52,660 bases of DNA from Verrucomicrobiota bacterium (GCA_016195385.1 JACPZS010000127.1:1-52660), one strand, 5' to 3'. Shown: positions 34,943 to 44,045, counted from the first letter of the stretch. Numbers and translations are program-made. The notes: generated by a model from the letters alone, not told the origin.

Positions 34943-36205
34943 ATGACCAAACCGGCCACGAACGCATTCACCGTCAACGGGCGCACGTACGCGCCGCCCG
35001 CCCGCCCCATCGCCGTCATCTGCCTGGATGGCTCGGCCGACGAATACTTCGACGCCGCGCTCGCTCGCGGGCGCATGCCCAACTTGCAGACGATGGTCGT
35101 GCGTGGCTATCGCGGCTTTGCACGCGGGGCGATGCCGTCGTTTACCAACGTCAACAATTCTTCCATCGTCACTGGCGTGCCGCCGAGCGTCCACGGCATC
35201 GGTGGAAATTTCTTTTTCGACACGACGACCGGCCAGGAAGTGATGATGAACTCGGCGAAGTTTCTTCGCTGCGAAACAATTTTTCCGGCTGCGGCTCGCG
35301 CCGGACGCAAAGTCGCCGTCGTCACCGCGAAGGAAAAATTGCGCGACATTTTTGCGAGCGGCTTGATTGGCGCAGGCGGCATCGCGTTCTCGTCCGAAAA
35401 GGCGAATCAAGCCCGCCGCGACTCGCACGGCATCGACAACGTCGAATCGCTCGTCGGTCCGACACCGGCCATCTACAGCGGCGACGCCAGCCTCTACGTG
35501 CTCCGCGCGGGCGTGGCGATGCTGGCCAACGACCTCGCCGATTTTCTCTACCTTTCGACGACGGATTTCATGCAGCACAAGTTCGCGCCCGAAGCACCGG
35601 AGTCATTGGACTTCTACGCCGCGATTGATGAGCAACTCGGCAAGCTCCTTCAACTCGGCGCGGTCGTCGGCCTCACCGCCGATCACGGCATGAACGCCAA
35701 GCAAAAGCCCGACGGTTCGCCGAACGTCATCTATCTCGAAAGCGAACTGACGAACAAGTTCGGCTCCGGCTTTCGTGTCATTCTCCCGATCACGGATCCT
35801 TACGTCGTCCATCACGGGGCGCTAGGTTCGTTCGCGCAAATCCATCTGCCCGCTGGTCATGAGTCGCGGTTTTTGCTCGCCGACATCGCGACATGGTTTT
35901 TATCGCTGCACGGCGTCACGGAGGTCCACGACCGCGCGACGGCGGCGCGTCTGATGGAGTTGCCGCCGGATCGCATGGGCGATCTTGTCGTTTGTTCCGG
36001 CCGCGACGTCGTGCTGGGGCGCACGCCCGATTACCACGACTTGAAGGCGATTGAAGGCGGCTTGCGCTCACACGGCGGCCGCTACGAAGAAATGGTGCCG
36101 TTCATTTTCAGTGAACCGCTCAAGCCTGACTGCGCGGCGCGCGTGGCTGGCGATCCGCGCAATTTCGACATTTTTGATTTCACGGTGAATGGAACGCGAA
36201 TGTGA
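34943..36205 (+). CDS. phnA: Phosphonoacetate hydrolase
   Basis: The 420-residue alkaline-phosphatase-superfamily enzyme splits the C-P bond of phosphonoacetate to acetate and phosphate. Seen are the metal Asp in AVICLDGSADEYFD, the nucleophile Thr in MPSFTNVNNSSIVTG, GVPPSVHGIGGNFFFD, STTDFMQHKFAPE, VGLTADHGMNAK and HGALGSFAQIHL. The match to the PhnA pattern is much better than to general nucleotide pyrophosphatases. No phnW or phnY (2-aminoethylphosphonate route) is in the window, so it probably uses external phosphonoacetate. Confidence 0.86.
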   Translation: MTKPATNAFTVNGRTYAPPARPIAVICLDGSADEYFDAALARGRMPNLQTMVVRGYRGFARGAMPSFTNVNNSSIVTGVPPSVHGIGGNFFFDTTTGQEVMMNSAKFLRCETIFPAAARAGRKVAVVTAKEKLRDIFASGLIGAGGIAFSSEKANQARRDSHGIDNVESLVGPTPAIYSGDASLYVLRAGVAMLANDLADFLYLSTTDFMQHKFAPEAPESLDFYAAIDEQLGKLLQLGAVVGLTADHGMNAKQKPDGSPNVIYLESELTNKFGSGFRVILPITDPYVVHHGALGSFAQIHLPAGHESRFLLADIATWFLSLHGVTEVHDRATAARLMELPPDRMGDLVVCSGRDVVLGRTPDYHDLKAIEGGLRSHGGRYEEMVPFIFSEPLKPDCAARVAGDPRNFDIFDFTVNGTRM

Positions 36206-36238
36206 TTCAATTCGTCCGAACCGAGCCGTCTCTCAACA

Positions 36239-37258
36239 ATGAATATTTGCGGCGTCAAAATCTGGATGTTGCTTGCGATGCTGACTTGCGCCCGCGCAGC
36301 GGAGCCGAAGCCAACTTGGATTGATTCTTCGCCGCATCAAATCGGTTTCGTCACGGTTAACGGTGTAAGGCTTCATTTCCTCGATTGGGGCGGCAAAGGC
36401 GTGACGCTGCTTTTCCTCCACGGTGACGGCGAGTCGGCGCACATCTTCGACGATCTCGCGCCGAGGTTTACGGATCGCTTTCGCGTGCTCGGTTTGACGC
36501 AACGCGGGCACGGGCAATCGGCGCAACCGACGTCGGGCTACGACACGGGCACGCTGGTCGAAGATCTCCGGCAATTTCTCGACGCGCTGAAAATCAAGCG
36601 CGTCATTCTGGCCGGTCATGGCCGCGCTGGCGACGAGTTGACCGCTTTTGCGATCAAATTTCCGAAACGCGTGAGCAAATTGGTTTACTTCGATGCGGCT
36701 TACGATCACGCGACGGGCCGCGCGCTGATCGACGCTCGCGAAGCGCTGCTGCCGCAATTTCCCAAGCACGACAACGAAGCTTACGATGCGGCGCGGACCT
36801 GGTATCAACTGCGGTATGGCTGCACGTCACTCGCCATCGATGCCGCCATTCGTGAATCCACCGTGCTCCGTGCGGATGGAACACTCGAAGATCGGACGCC
36901 GCAACGAATCTACGACACGCTCGCCATCGGCACGGCGGCCAGGCCCAACTACCCGAAGATCAAAGTGCCAGCCCTGAGTTTTTACGCGCGCGGCGACGTG
37001 GCTGCGCTCATCCGCGACGCGGAGAAACGACGCGAGGCTCAACCCACGCTCACCGCGTTCGAGTCTTGGCGGCAGGCGGAGATTGATCTTTTCCGCAGAC
37101 GGATGCGACGTGGCCGCGTCGTGGAAATGCCGAACGCGCTTCACTATTGTTTCATCCAACGGCAGGACGAAGTCGTGCGCGAGATGCGCGCGTTTCTTTT
37201 GAGCCAGCCGGAGCGCCGTCAAAATCTTTCGCTTCCCGGCGGCACGGCGCGGCGCTAG
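36239..37258 (+). CDS. Alpha/beta-hydrolase-fold protein lacking the nucleophile Ser
   Basis: An N-terminal signal-like stretch (MNICGVKIWMLLAMLTCARA) is followed by a classical hydrolase fold: VTLLFLHGDGESAHIFDDLA, RVLGLTQRGHGQS, and His near PNALHYCF. The nucleophile elbow, normally GHSMGG, reads AGHGRAGDE, so Ser is replaced by Gly (a GGC codon, one base from AGC). All else is full length (339 residues). It is probably not a Ser hydrolase and may be a binding pseudoenzyme. It lies 33 bases after phnA on the same strand. Confidence 0.82.
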   Translation: MNICGVKIWMLLAMLTCARAAEPKPTWIDSSPHQIGFVTVNGVRLHFLDWGGKGVTLLFLHGDGESAHIFDDLAPRFTDRFRVLGLTQRGHGQSAQPTSGYDTGTLVEDLRQFLDALKIKRVILAGHGRAGDELTAFAIKFPKRVSKLVYFDAAYDHATGRALIDAREALLPQFPKHDNEAYDAARTWYQLRYGCTSLAIDAAIRESTVLRADGTLEDRTPQRIYDTLAIGTAARPNYPKIKVPALSFYARGDVAALIRDAEKRREAQPTLTAFESWRQAEIDLFRRRMRRGRVVEMPNALHYCFIQRQDEVVREMRAFLLSQPERRQNLSLPGGTARR

Positions 37259-37268
37259 CTTGCATCGC

Positions 37269-38258
37269 ATGAAAGCCTTTTTTTTCTGGCTGCCGCTGTT
37301 GACGTTTCCACTTCACTCGCTGGTTATGGCTCAAGTTCCAAACTCGCCATCGATTAAATCGCCCACACGCGCGACCGCCGACGCTCCGGCGAAGAAAAGC
37401 CACACCGAAGAATCAGCGTCGTCCACCACGCGCGGCACGCTCAACGCCGCCGCGCCGCCCCGGCTCGGCGAACCGATCAACGACAAGGCGGTGACCCGGT
37501 TTTTGGAAAATGAAGGCGAAAAACTCGCGCGCGCGAATAAAACGATGACTTCCTGGGCGAAGGAGATTGGACGGCGGAGCTGCCATCTAAAACTGCCCGC
37601 GTCGGGAAAACGCAAAGTGAGCGCCACCGAAATCGCCGAGCGCTTGGAGCGCAGCGTGGTCATCGTCGGCGTGCTTTATCGTTGCGAGAAATGCACGGAG
37701 CTTCATCTCGCCCGCGCGAGCGGATTTCTGATCACGGAGTCGGGCGCGATGGTGACGAGCCGGCACACGCTGGCAAATTTCACTTCGGACGGCGCGGGCG
37801 TCGTTGCGCTCACGCGTGATGGGCAGCTCTGTCCGGTGCGCGAAGTCCTCGCCGCGGATCCGTTGAGCGACCTCGTGGTGTTGCAACTGGAAGGCGCGAA
37901 CTTTACGCCACTTCCGGTCGCAGCGAGCGCGCTTGCCGGCAATCCGATTTTTGTGATGAGCCATCCGGAGAGTCATTTCTACCTGCTCACCACGGGAATC
38001 ATCTCGCGCTATTCCACGCAACGCCGTCGCGATGGCGCGGTCAATTTTTTGTCCATCACGGCGGATTTTGCCAAAGGCTCCAGCGGCGCGCCGGTGGTGA
38101 ACGAGTTCGGCGCGGCCGTCGGCGTCGTAAGCAACACGCACTCGATTTATTTTGACGACGATGACAACGGCAAGCAGGACAATCTGCAAATGGTGATCAA
38201 GGATTGCGCGACGAGCCAGGCGTTGCTCGATTTGGTGACGCAAAAAGCCGCGCGGTAA
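37269..38258 (+). CDS. Secreted trypsin-like serine protease
   Basis: The 329-residue protein has a signal peptide (MKAFFFWLPLLTFPLHS...MAQ), a Ser/Thr/Ala-rich linker to about 70 and a chymotrypsin-fold domain. The triad is visible: His in VTSRHTLANF, Asp in DPLSDLVVLQLEG and Ser in FAKGSSGAPVVNEFG. A CEKC pair near 140 could bind metal or form a disulfide. There is no PDZ domain, so it is not a DegP/HtrA chaperone. It starts 10 bases after the preceding gene and is likely co-transcribed. Confidence 0.84.
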   Translation: MKAFFFWLPLLTFPLHSLVMAQVPNSPSIKSPTRATADAPAKKSHTEESASSTTRGTLNAAAPPRLGEPINDKAVTRFLENEGEKLARANKTMTSWAKEIGRRSCHLKLPASGKRKVSATEIAERLERSVVIVGVLYRCEKCTELHLARASGFLITESGAMVTSRHTLANFTSDGAGVVALTRDGQLCPVREVLAADPLSDLVVLQLEGANFTPLPVAASALAGNPIFVMSHPESHFYLLTTGIISRYSTQRRRDGAVNFLSITADFAKGSSGAPVVNEFGAAVGVVSNTHSIYFDDDDNGKQDNLQMVIKDCATSQALLDLVTQKAAR

Positions 38259-38353
38259 ACGTTCGGCCCGGTCGGGTAATCTGAAATCCTGTTGCCTTCA
38301 ACATCGCCATCGTGGCGTGGGGAATTCCAGTGCCCGATTCGAACGCGGACAGG

Positions 38354-39289
38354 TTACGGTCGTGTGGGCGAGTTGAGAAATCCCTGATCCTGCAGCCAGC
38401 GGGCACAGGCTTCGGTCCAGGTCGCGTACGGACGCTCACTTTTTCGGACGCCGAAGTCGTGCGTGGTGTTGGCGTAAATATGCAACTCCGCCGGGATACC
38501 GACTTTTTTCAACGCGAGGTACATCACCACGCTGTGCTCCGGTGGACTCACGATGTCATCCCCGCCATGCACGAGAAAAACCGGCGGCGTGTTCGTCGGG
38601 ATGCGCAAGCCGGGAGCAAGTTCATCTTTGTCCTTTGGTTTCAAATAGCCGGAATAGACCGGAATGGCGAAATCAGGCCGGCAACTGATTTTGTCCACGT
38701 CGTCGATTGGCTCGTAGGTTCGCTTCTCGAAACTCGTCGCCGTCGCGACCGCCAGATGGCCGCCCGCCGAGAAACCTATGATGCCGATCCGCTGCGGATT
38801 GATTCGCCATTCACCAGCTTTGCTGCGCACGAGACTGACGGCGCGTTGCGCGTCCTGGAGCGGACGGCGCGCCGGCTCGCGTTCCGGTTCACCGGGGCGT
38901 CGCGGCACACGATACTTGAGAACGATGCCGGTCACGCCAATCGTGTTCAGCCAGGTCGCGACTTCCTCGCCTTCCAGTTGCCAATAAAGGTTCCAATAGC
39001 CGCCGCCGGGACAAATCAGGACGGCGGTTCCGGTGTCCTTTTCCTTCGCTGGACGGTAGATCGTGAGCGTTGGTTTGGTGACATCCGTAATCATTCTCGT
39101 CGGCTCGGTAACCTCGACCTGCTTGCGTTCCAACGCCGGCGACATGCGGAATCTTTCCGCGCCGATATGTCCGATCTCGTCCGGGGCTTGACCGGGCCAG
39201 ATTTCAACAACGAGCGGAGCGTCGGCGGCAAAGATTGGCCAGACCATGCACAAGGCCGCGACGAAGGAAGCCGTCGATGCAATTCGCAT
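38354..39289 (-). CDS. Secreted alpha/beta-hydrolase esterase (BD-FAE / acetylxylan esterase-like)
   Basis: The 311-residue protein has a signal peptide (MRIASTASFVAALCMVWPIFAADA) and the hormone-sensitive-lipase-like layout: TAVLICPGGGYWNLYWQ (oxyanion), GIIGFSAGGHLAVA (Ser elbow), FLVHGGDDIVSPPEHS (Asp) and ANTTHDFGVRKSE (His). Members remove acetyl or feruloyl groups from plant polysaccharides. A TTG at 39295 is a possible start. The gene ends 95 bases from the stop of the converging protease gene. Confidence 0.88.
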   Translation of the reverse strand: MRIASTASFVAALCMVWPIFAADAPLVVEIWPGQAPDEIGHIGAERFRMSPALERKQVEVTEPTRMITDVTKPTLTIYRPAKEKDTGTAVLICPGGGYWNLYWQLEGEEVATWLNTIGVTGIVLKYRVPRRPGEPEREPARRPLQDAQRAVSLVRSKAGEWRINPQRIGIIGFSAGGHLAVATATSFEKRTYEPIDDVDKISCRPDFAIPVYSGYLKPKDKDELAPGLRIPTNTPPVFLVHGGDDIVSPPEHSVVMYLALKKVGIPAELHIYANTTHDFGVRKSERPYATWTEACARWLQDQGFLNSPTRP

Positions 39290-39336
39290 ACTCAAATTTG
39301 AAACCTGTCATGGCGTGGCACAGAAGTTGTAAATAC

Positions 39337-39424
39337 TGGTGCCGGTGGCGGGACTCGAACCCGCACGACTTTTTACGGTCCCGGGATTTTAAGTCCCGTG
39401 CGTCTGCCATTTCGCCACACCGGC
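39337..39424 (-). tRNA. tRNA-Leu (TAA anticodon)
   Basis: On the - strand the gene begins GCCGGTGTGGCG and closes with CACCGGC, an acceptor stem of 7 bp. The anticodon arm is CGGGA-CTTAAAA-TCCCG, giving anticodon TAA. The long variable arm (GGGACCGTAAAAAGTCGTG region) is the mark of a class II tRNA, and the T arm is GCGGGTTCGAGTCCCGC. The 3' CCA is encoded (39339-39337). Confidence 0.95.
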
Positions 39425-39783
39425 AACCTTGGATTCACTCGGATCTTTAGCATCCAGTCGTGAAAGACGGCAGTTGTGCTGCTTCATCGACGTGAAAGTA
39501 ATGAGGCGGCACGTGATAACGCCACCTACATGCACCAGCAGAGAGCGCCATGAACATGGGCTACATTCTCCAAATTCGTCGATGCGCGCAAGCAGCCAAT
39601 TCGAAGACTTTGAAAGCGGATGGACGCTTCCACACTCGGTTCACTACCGCCATTAAAATGCGTCTGGAGGAGGAGTATCAATGCCTTTTGCAGGCGCACC
39701 TCACTTCCTTTCGTTGACACGCCGCCGCGCGACGGAGAAAGTCTGTTCACAAAATTCTCATGAGCCTGACAAACACTCGGGGA
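39425..39783. other. Intergenic region upstream of the DUF1549 gene
   Basis: These 359 bases between the tRNA and the DUF1549 protein hold no gene that I can support. Short frames are present in all directions but none has a domain or a good start. The promoter of the downstream gene should lie here. Confidence 0.4.
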
Positions 39784-42582
39784 ATGAACGTGACTGGTAG
39801 TAATCACTTCCGGCGTCAATTCGCTTGCGTTCTGTTCGGGCTTGGTCTGGCCATGTCGTTGGCGGCGAACGCAACGCCGGCAAACAAGACCGCGCTCGCC
39901 AAGTACTACGACCGCTTCTTCGCCACGAACCTCAATAGTTGCACCACCTGCCATCTGCCCGCCAAGCTGGCCCACCCGCCAGAGAATCTCGACGAGTTTC
40001 CACACAATCCTTTCGGCGCGCGGCTGCGTGAGGTTGGCAAGAAACTCGTCCAGCGTGGTGAGAACAAAAGCATCTCTCAACGGTTGGCCTTGATCGCCTC
40101 GGAGGATGCCGATGGCGACGGCGTGCCCAATGAAATTGAGTTGCTGCTCGGCCACGCGCCCGGCGACGCGCAGGACAAACCGTCGAAGATCGAGTTGGCT
40201 GGAGTGACGAAACTCCGCGGCGAGTTCGCGCGCTTTCAAGCGGCGTCTCGCTGGGAGCCATTTCAAACGGTGAACATGCCCGCCGTCCCGAAGGCGAAGA
40301 ATTCCCGGTGGGCGCGGAATCCAATTGACGCGTTCATCGCCGCCGAACAGGAGTCGCGCAATCTCAAGCCGCGTCCGGAGGCGACGCGCGAAATTCTGTT
40401 GCGTCGCGTTTATCTCGATTTGATCGGGCTTTCGCCGACGCCGGACGAACAGGCGGCTTTCGCTCGGGATCGCTCGCCTGATGCTTACGAGAAAGTGGTC
40501 GAGCGGCTGTTGAATGATCCGCGTTATGGCGAGCGCTGGGGCCGGCACTGGATGGACGTGTGGCGCTACAGCGATTGGGCGGGCTGGACCGACGGCGGCC
40601 AGGTCCGCGACAGCAAGCCGCACATCTGGCGCTGGCGCGATTGGATCGTCGAATCGCTCAATCACGACAAGGGCTACGACCGGATGGTGGTGGAAATGCT
40701 CGCCGCCGATGAACTGGCGCCCGAGGACACCGACGCCCTGCGAGCCACGGGTTTTCTCGTGCGCAATTACAGGATGCTCAGTCGCGAGCAATGGCTGGAG
40801 GACACGATCAAGCACACGTCGCAGGCGTTTCTCGGCGTGACGATGGGCTGCGCCAAATGCCACGACCACATGTTCGATCCGATTTCGCAAAACGAATACT
40901 ACCGGCTGCGCGCCGTGTTCGAGCCGCACCAGGTGCGCACGGATCGCGTCCCCGGCCAGCTCGACACCGCGAAAGACGGCTTGGTGCGAGTCTTTGACAC
41001 CGACACGAACGCGCCGACTTATTTCTTCGTGCGCGGCGACGAGCGCAAGCCCGACACAAATCAGGTGATGTCACCCGGCGTTCCGCTCGTGTTCGGCGGC
41101 TTTGGTTCGGGCGACAGGGGGTTGAAAATTGAACCGCTGAAGTTGCCTCGCCTGTCCTCCTTTCCCGACAAGCGAGAATTCGTCGTCAAAGAAACCGTCG
41201 CTGCCAGTGAAAAAGATTTGGCGGAGGCACGAAAAGCATTTGGAGAAGCCAAAAAAAAACTTGCGAAGAGCGGCGATGATCAGTCCAACGCAACCGCCAC
41301 CAACTTGATTGCGGCCAAGCGCACACACGATGAGTTGCAGGCGAAGTTTTCCGTGGCAACGAACCGATATGAATCGCTGCTCGCCGTGCTGCTCGCCGAG
41401 CGTCTGGAAGACCTTGGCCAGAAGGACACCGAGGAATGGAAGCAGGCCGCGACGGCGGCCAGTGCGGCGCAACGCAAACTGGCCGTCGCGGAGGCCGCGC
41501 ACAAACTGATGCTCGCCCGTCAAAGCGAAAGCGACGCCCAATCAAAAGCCGCAGCCGCCGCCCAGGCCACCAACTCGTCCGCGACTGACTCCGAAACCAA
41601 AACAGCCGATGAGAAATTAACCGCCAGGAAAAAGTCGGCGGAGAATACCGCCAAGGATCTGGAAGCCGCGAAAAAGAAAACCACCGAAGCCGAAAAGGCG
41701 CTGGCCGACGCGGAGACGGAACTCAAGGCCGCGCCGTCCGTCGCGTTCAAGCCGCGCCCGACGGAGAAGTTTCCCGCCGTCAGCACGGGCCGGCGGCTGG
41801 CGTTTGCGCGGTGGGTTGCGGACAAGAACAATCCGCTGACCGCGCGCGTGGCCATGAACCATCTTTGGCTGCGGCATTTTGGCCGGGGCATCGTGCCGAC
41901 GCCGGCGGACTTCGGCGGCAATGGCCGGCCCGCGACGCACCCGCAATTGCTCGACTGGCTCGCCGCCCGATTCATGTCCGAAAATTGGAGCATGAAAGCG
42001 ATGCACCGGCTGATGGTGACGAGCCGCACTTACCGCATGGCCTCCACGCCGGACGAAGCGAACGCACGGATTGATCCCGACAACATTTATCTCTGGCGGA
42101 TGCCCTCGCGACGCATGGAGGCCGAAGCCGTGCGCGACAATGTGCTTTACGTTTCCAGCCAGCTCGATGCGACGATGGGCGGGCCGGAGGTGGATCACAA
42201 ACTGGGTTTGGAATCGAAACGGCGCAGTCTCTATCTGCGGCAGGCGGCGGAGAAGGAGGTGGAGTTCCTGAAAATTTTCGACGGCCCAAGCGTGACGGAA
42301 TGCTACGAGCGCAAACCGAGCGTCGTGCCACAGCAGGCGCTGGCGCTGGCGAACAGCGAACTGGCCATCAAATGCGCGCGCCTCCTGGCCGACTCTTTTC
42401 CGGCGGAAACGGCCGACGCAGAATTTGTCGCGCAGATGTTCCGCCGGATTCTCGCGCGTGCGCCCACGGCGGAAGAGTTGCGCCAATGCGCCGGATTCCT
42501 GCGCGAACAAGTCGCGTCAAACGCGCGACGCAACCTGGTGCTCGTGCTGTTCAATCACAACGACTATGTCACGATTCGGTAA
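39784..42582 (+). CDS. DUF1549/DUF1553 (PSD1-type) cytochrome-c-containing protein
   Basis: This 932-residue exported protein has a signal peptide (RRQFACVLFGLGLAMSLAAN). It carries a first haem motif (SCTTCH), a calcium-like loop (EDADGDGVPNEIE), DUF1549 (LLRRVYLDLIGLSPTPDE, WGRHWMDVWRYSDWAG, and a second CxxCH in GCAKCHDHMFDPI), an unusual Ala/Lys/Glu-rich coiled coil of about 160 residues (480-640) and DUF1553 (RVAMNHLWLRHFGRGIVPTP, SVTECYERKPSVVPQQALAL). These proteins pair with DUF1501 partners and are linked to polysaccharide breakdown in Planctomycetota and Verrucomicrobiota, mechanism unknown. ATG 39760 is an alternative start. The partner gene is now 1.8 kb away behind an accessory block. 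Confidence 0.9.
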   Translation: MNVTGSNHFRRQFACVLFGLGLAMSLAANATPANKTALAKYYDRFFATNLNSCTTCHLPAKLAHPPENLDEFPHNPFGARLREVGKKLVQRGENKSISQRLALIASEDADGDGVPNEIELLLGHAPGDAQDKPSKIELAGVTKLRGEFARFQAASRWEPFQTVNMPAVPKAKNSRWARNPIDAFIAAEQESRNLKPRPEATREILLRRVYLDLIGLSPTPDEQAAFARDRSPDAYEKVVERLLNDPRYGERWGRHWMDVWRYSDWAGWTDGGQVRDSKPHIWRWRDWIVESLNHDKGYDRMVVEMLAADELAPEDTDALRATGFLVRNYRMLSREQWLEDTIKHTSQAFLGVTMGCAKCHDHMFDPISQNEYYRLRAVFEPHQVRTDRVPGQLDTAKDGLVRVFDTDTNAPTYFFVRGDERKPDTNQVMSPGVPLVFGGFGSGDRGLKIEPLKLPRLSSFPDKREFVVKETVAASEKDLAEARKAFGEAKKKLAKSGDDQSNATATNLIAAKRTHDELQAKFSVATNRYESLLAVLLAERLEDLGQKDTEEWKQAATAASAAQRKLAVAEAAHKLMLARQSESDAQSKAAAAAQATNSSATDSETKTADEKLTARKKSAENTAKDLEAAKKKTTEAEKALADAETELKAAPSVAFKPRPTEKFPAVSTGRRLAFARWVADKNNPLTARVAMNHLWLRHFGRGIVPTPADFGGNGRPATHPQLLDWLAARFMSENWSMKAMHRLMVTSRTYRMASTPDEANARIDPDNIYLWRMPSRRMEAEAVRDNVLYVSSQLDATMGGPEVDHKLGLESKRRSLYLRQAAEKEVEFLKIFDGPSVTECYERKPSVVPQQALALANSELAIKCARLLADSFPAETADAEFVAQMFRRILARAPTAEELRQCAGFLREQVASNARRNLVLVLFNHNDYVTIR

Positions 42583-42815
42583 GCGCATCTCGATCGGCCG
42601 TTGAAACCGCCTGTTGAAGCAAACTGCCGCGCAGTGCGACTTCGTTTTCCCCCGTCCTTTTTGCACCGCAACCCCGGACGGGCCATGTTTTGCATGGGCG
42701 GGCGAGCAATCACTTTAACGTTAAGCAACCCATTCCATCCAGCCAACGCCGCCAATTCCCTCATTCGGCGGCACGGACACTAATGGCGACGGCGATTGCC
42801 ATCCCGCGGCAGCGG

Positions 42816-43080
42816 CTGCCCAATCGACGACGCCAATTCCCTTCCCGCCGACGCGGCGACCCAATCGGCGACGCCAAATTTGTCCCGCAAAACTTCGCTG
42901 CCCAGCCGCCGTCGCCAGACGAGGCCCGACAAACTTCGCTGCCCGTCCGGCGACGCCAGACGTGTCCCGCGAAACTTGGCTGCCCGTCCGGCGACGCCAG
43001 ATGTGTCCCGCGAAACTTCGCTGCCCGTCTGGTGACGCCAGACGAGGCCCGCAAAACTGCGGAAGCCATCCGGTGACGGG
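42816..43080. repeat. Tandem array of about seven 41-bp units, each with a hairpin
   Basis: Units begin at about 42816, 42857, 42898, 42939, 42980, 43021 and 43062 (partial), exactly 41 bases apart. The unit is CTGCCCGTCCGGCGACGCCA followed by GACGTGTCCCGCGAAACTTGG, with divergence toward both ends. GTCTGGC-GAC-GCCAGAC type arms give each unit a stem of up to 8 bp. The period is not a multiple of three, so it is not coding. Between 42583 and 42815 I see nothing else. Confidence 0.8.
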
Positions 43081-43179
43081 AATTCAGGGTAAAAAGCCGG
43101 GAAATGGTGTCGAACGAGGCAAAGTGGGCTGCAAAGCCATCTCCGGGAGGGTTGTTATCTTCAACCCGAAAACCGAAGT

Positions 43180-43310
43180 TAGCCGCAAAAAAACGCAGAA
43201 AGCACAAAGAAAGCGGGGCTGATTCTGCATAGAACATGGCGATCAGATTATTCCCCGCCGAAATTACTACCGGCTCTGCTCTTTGCGCTTTTTGTGTTTT
43301 TTGCGGCAAT
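43180..43310. repeat. Inverted-repeat element (GCCGCAAAAAA type)
   Basis: Left arm 43181-43212 (AGCCGCAAAAAAACGCAGAA...) is complementary, with several mismatches, to right arm about 43279-43308 (CTCTTTGCGCTTTTTGTGTT...GCGGC). It has the same build as the elements at 14499 and 29733: two arms of about 30 bases around a 60-70 base centre. The region from 43311 to 43625 holds no clear gene. Confidence 0.65.
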
Positions 43311-43625
43311 TCAATTTGGAATTCGGGTTCAACGATCCTGATTTCCTCAGCGCCTGCCGACCTCGCCGCCCGCGACTTGTCGCAACTGCTCGCCCACGCC
43401 CAGTCTGAGATTGAGAATCCAGCGTGCCCCTGGGCACCGCCCGGCGGCGGTAATTGCGGGGTCCATACTTACGATCTCAGCCATGCCCGACCCGGCTATA
43501 AAAGCACACTGGACAGCCCGCAATACCGGCCTAAGCTGCCGTCCATGATCGCACCACTCCCTGACCACTTCACGGACGTGCTTAACTGCAAACTGCGGTC
43601 GAATAGCTGTTAGGCAAACTAAGGG

Positions 43626-44045
43626 ATGCGCTACCACGATTTCCATTTAGCCGGATATAGGGTTAGCGATTTTGGTGGCACCATCTCGCTTGACTTGGTT
43701 TACGACTACCCACCCCTACCGAAGGAGCGATCAACGATCCAATTCTCTGATGTTGTCGCTTACCATTTCGTCCACACAGGCGCTGCGATACTCAACCATA
43801 TCGGCGAGGAGACTATCGAGAGTCTGCTACAGCGTATCGGCAGCAGTCTGGTCGAGTGGTGGCGTCTGCATGGTGGGTATCAACTCTGGGATGACGATCC
43901 TAGTAAATATCGTGCCAAGCTGGAGAAAGAGGGCTATCGCGCTTGGACCATCGATTCCGCTATTGGTTTCGAGGGCTTTGTTGTAGCAAAAGCCGTGGCA
44001 CAGCTTGAGCTCGCGGCGCTCGATAAGCCTGAGGCGTTAATCTGA
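43626..44045 (+). CDS. Hypothetical protein (orphan)
   Basis: The 139-residue frame starts at an ATG preceded by AAGGG. The protein (MRYHDFHLAGYRVSDFGGT..., EETIESLLQRIGSSLVEWWR, LAALDKPEALI) has no family I recognise and no signal peptide. Its base composition is less GC-rich than that of its neighbours, suggesting transfer. A GTTAGGC sequence ends 10 bases before the ATG, resembling the end of an integron recombination site (see findings). The product may be small and cytoplasmic; function unknown. Confidence 0.6.
   Translation: MRYHDFHLAGYRVSDFGGTISLDLVYDYPPLPKERSTIQFSDVVAYHFVHTGAAILNHIGEETIESLLQRIGSSLVEWWRLHGGYQLWDDDPSKYRAKLEKEGYRAWTIDSAIGFEGFVVAKAVAQLELAALDKPEALI

Noticed and set aside
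42816-43080. CRISPR-like array
   Set aside because: The whole 41-base unit is repeated; there are no unrelated spacers, and no cas gene is in the window.
42690-43309. Coding frames through the 41-bp array on both strands
   Set aside because: The period is not a multiple of three, the peptides are Arg/Pro-rich frame shadows, and no start signal or domain is present.
43236-43613. 125-codon frame before the orphan gene
   Set aside because: It starts inside an inverted-repeat element and has no recognisable domain; a short stretch looks protein-like but not enough to call.
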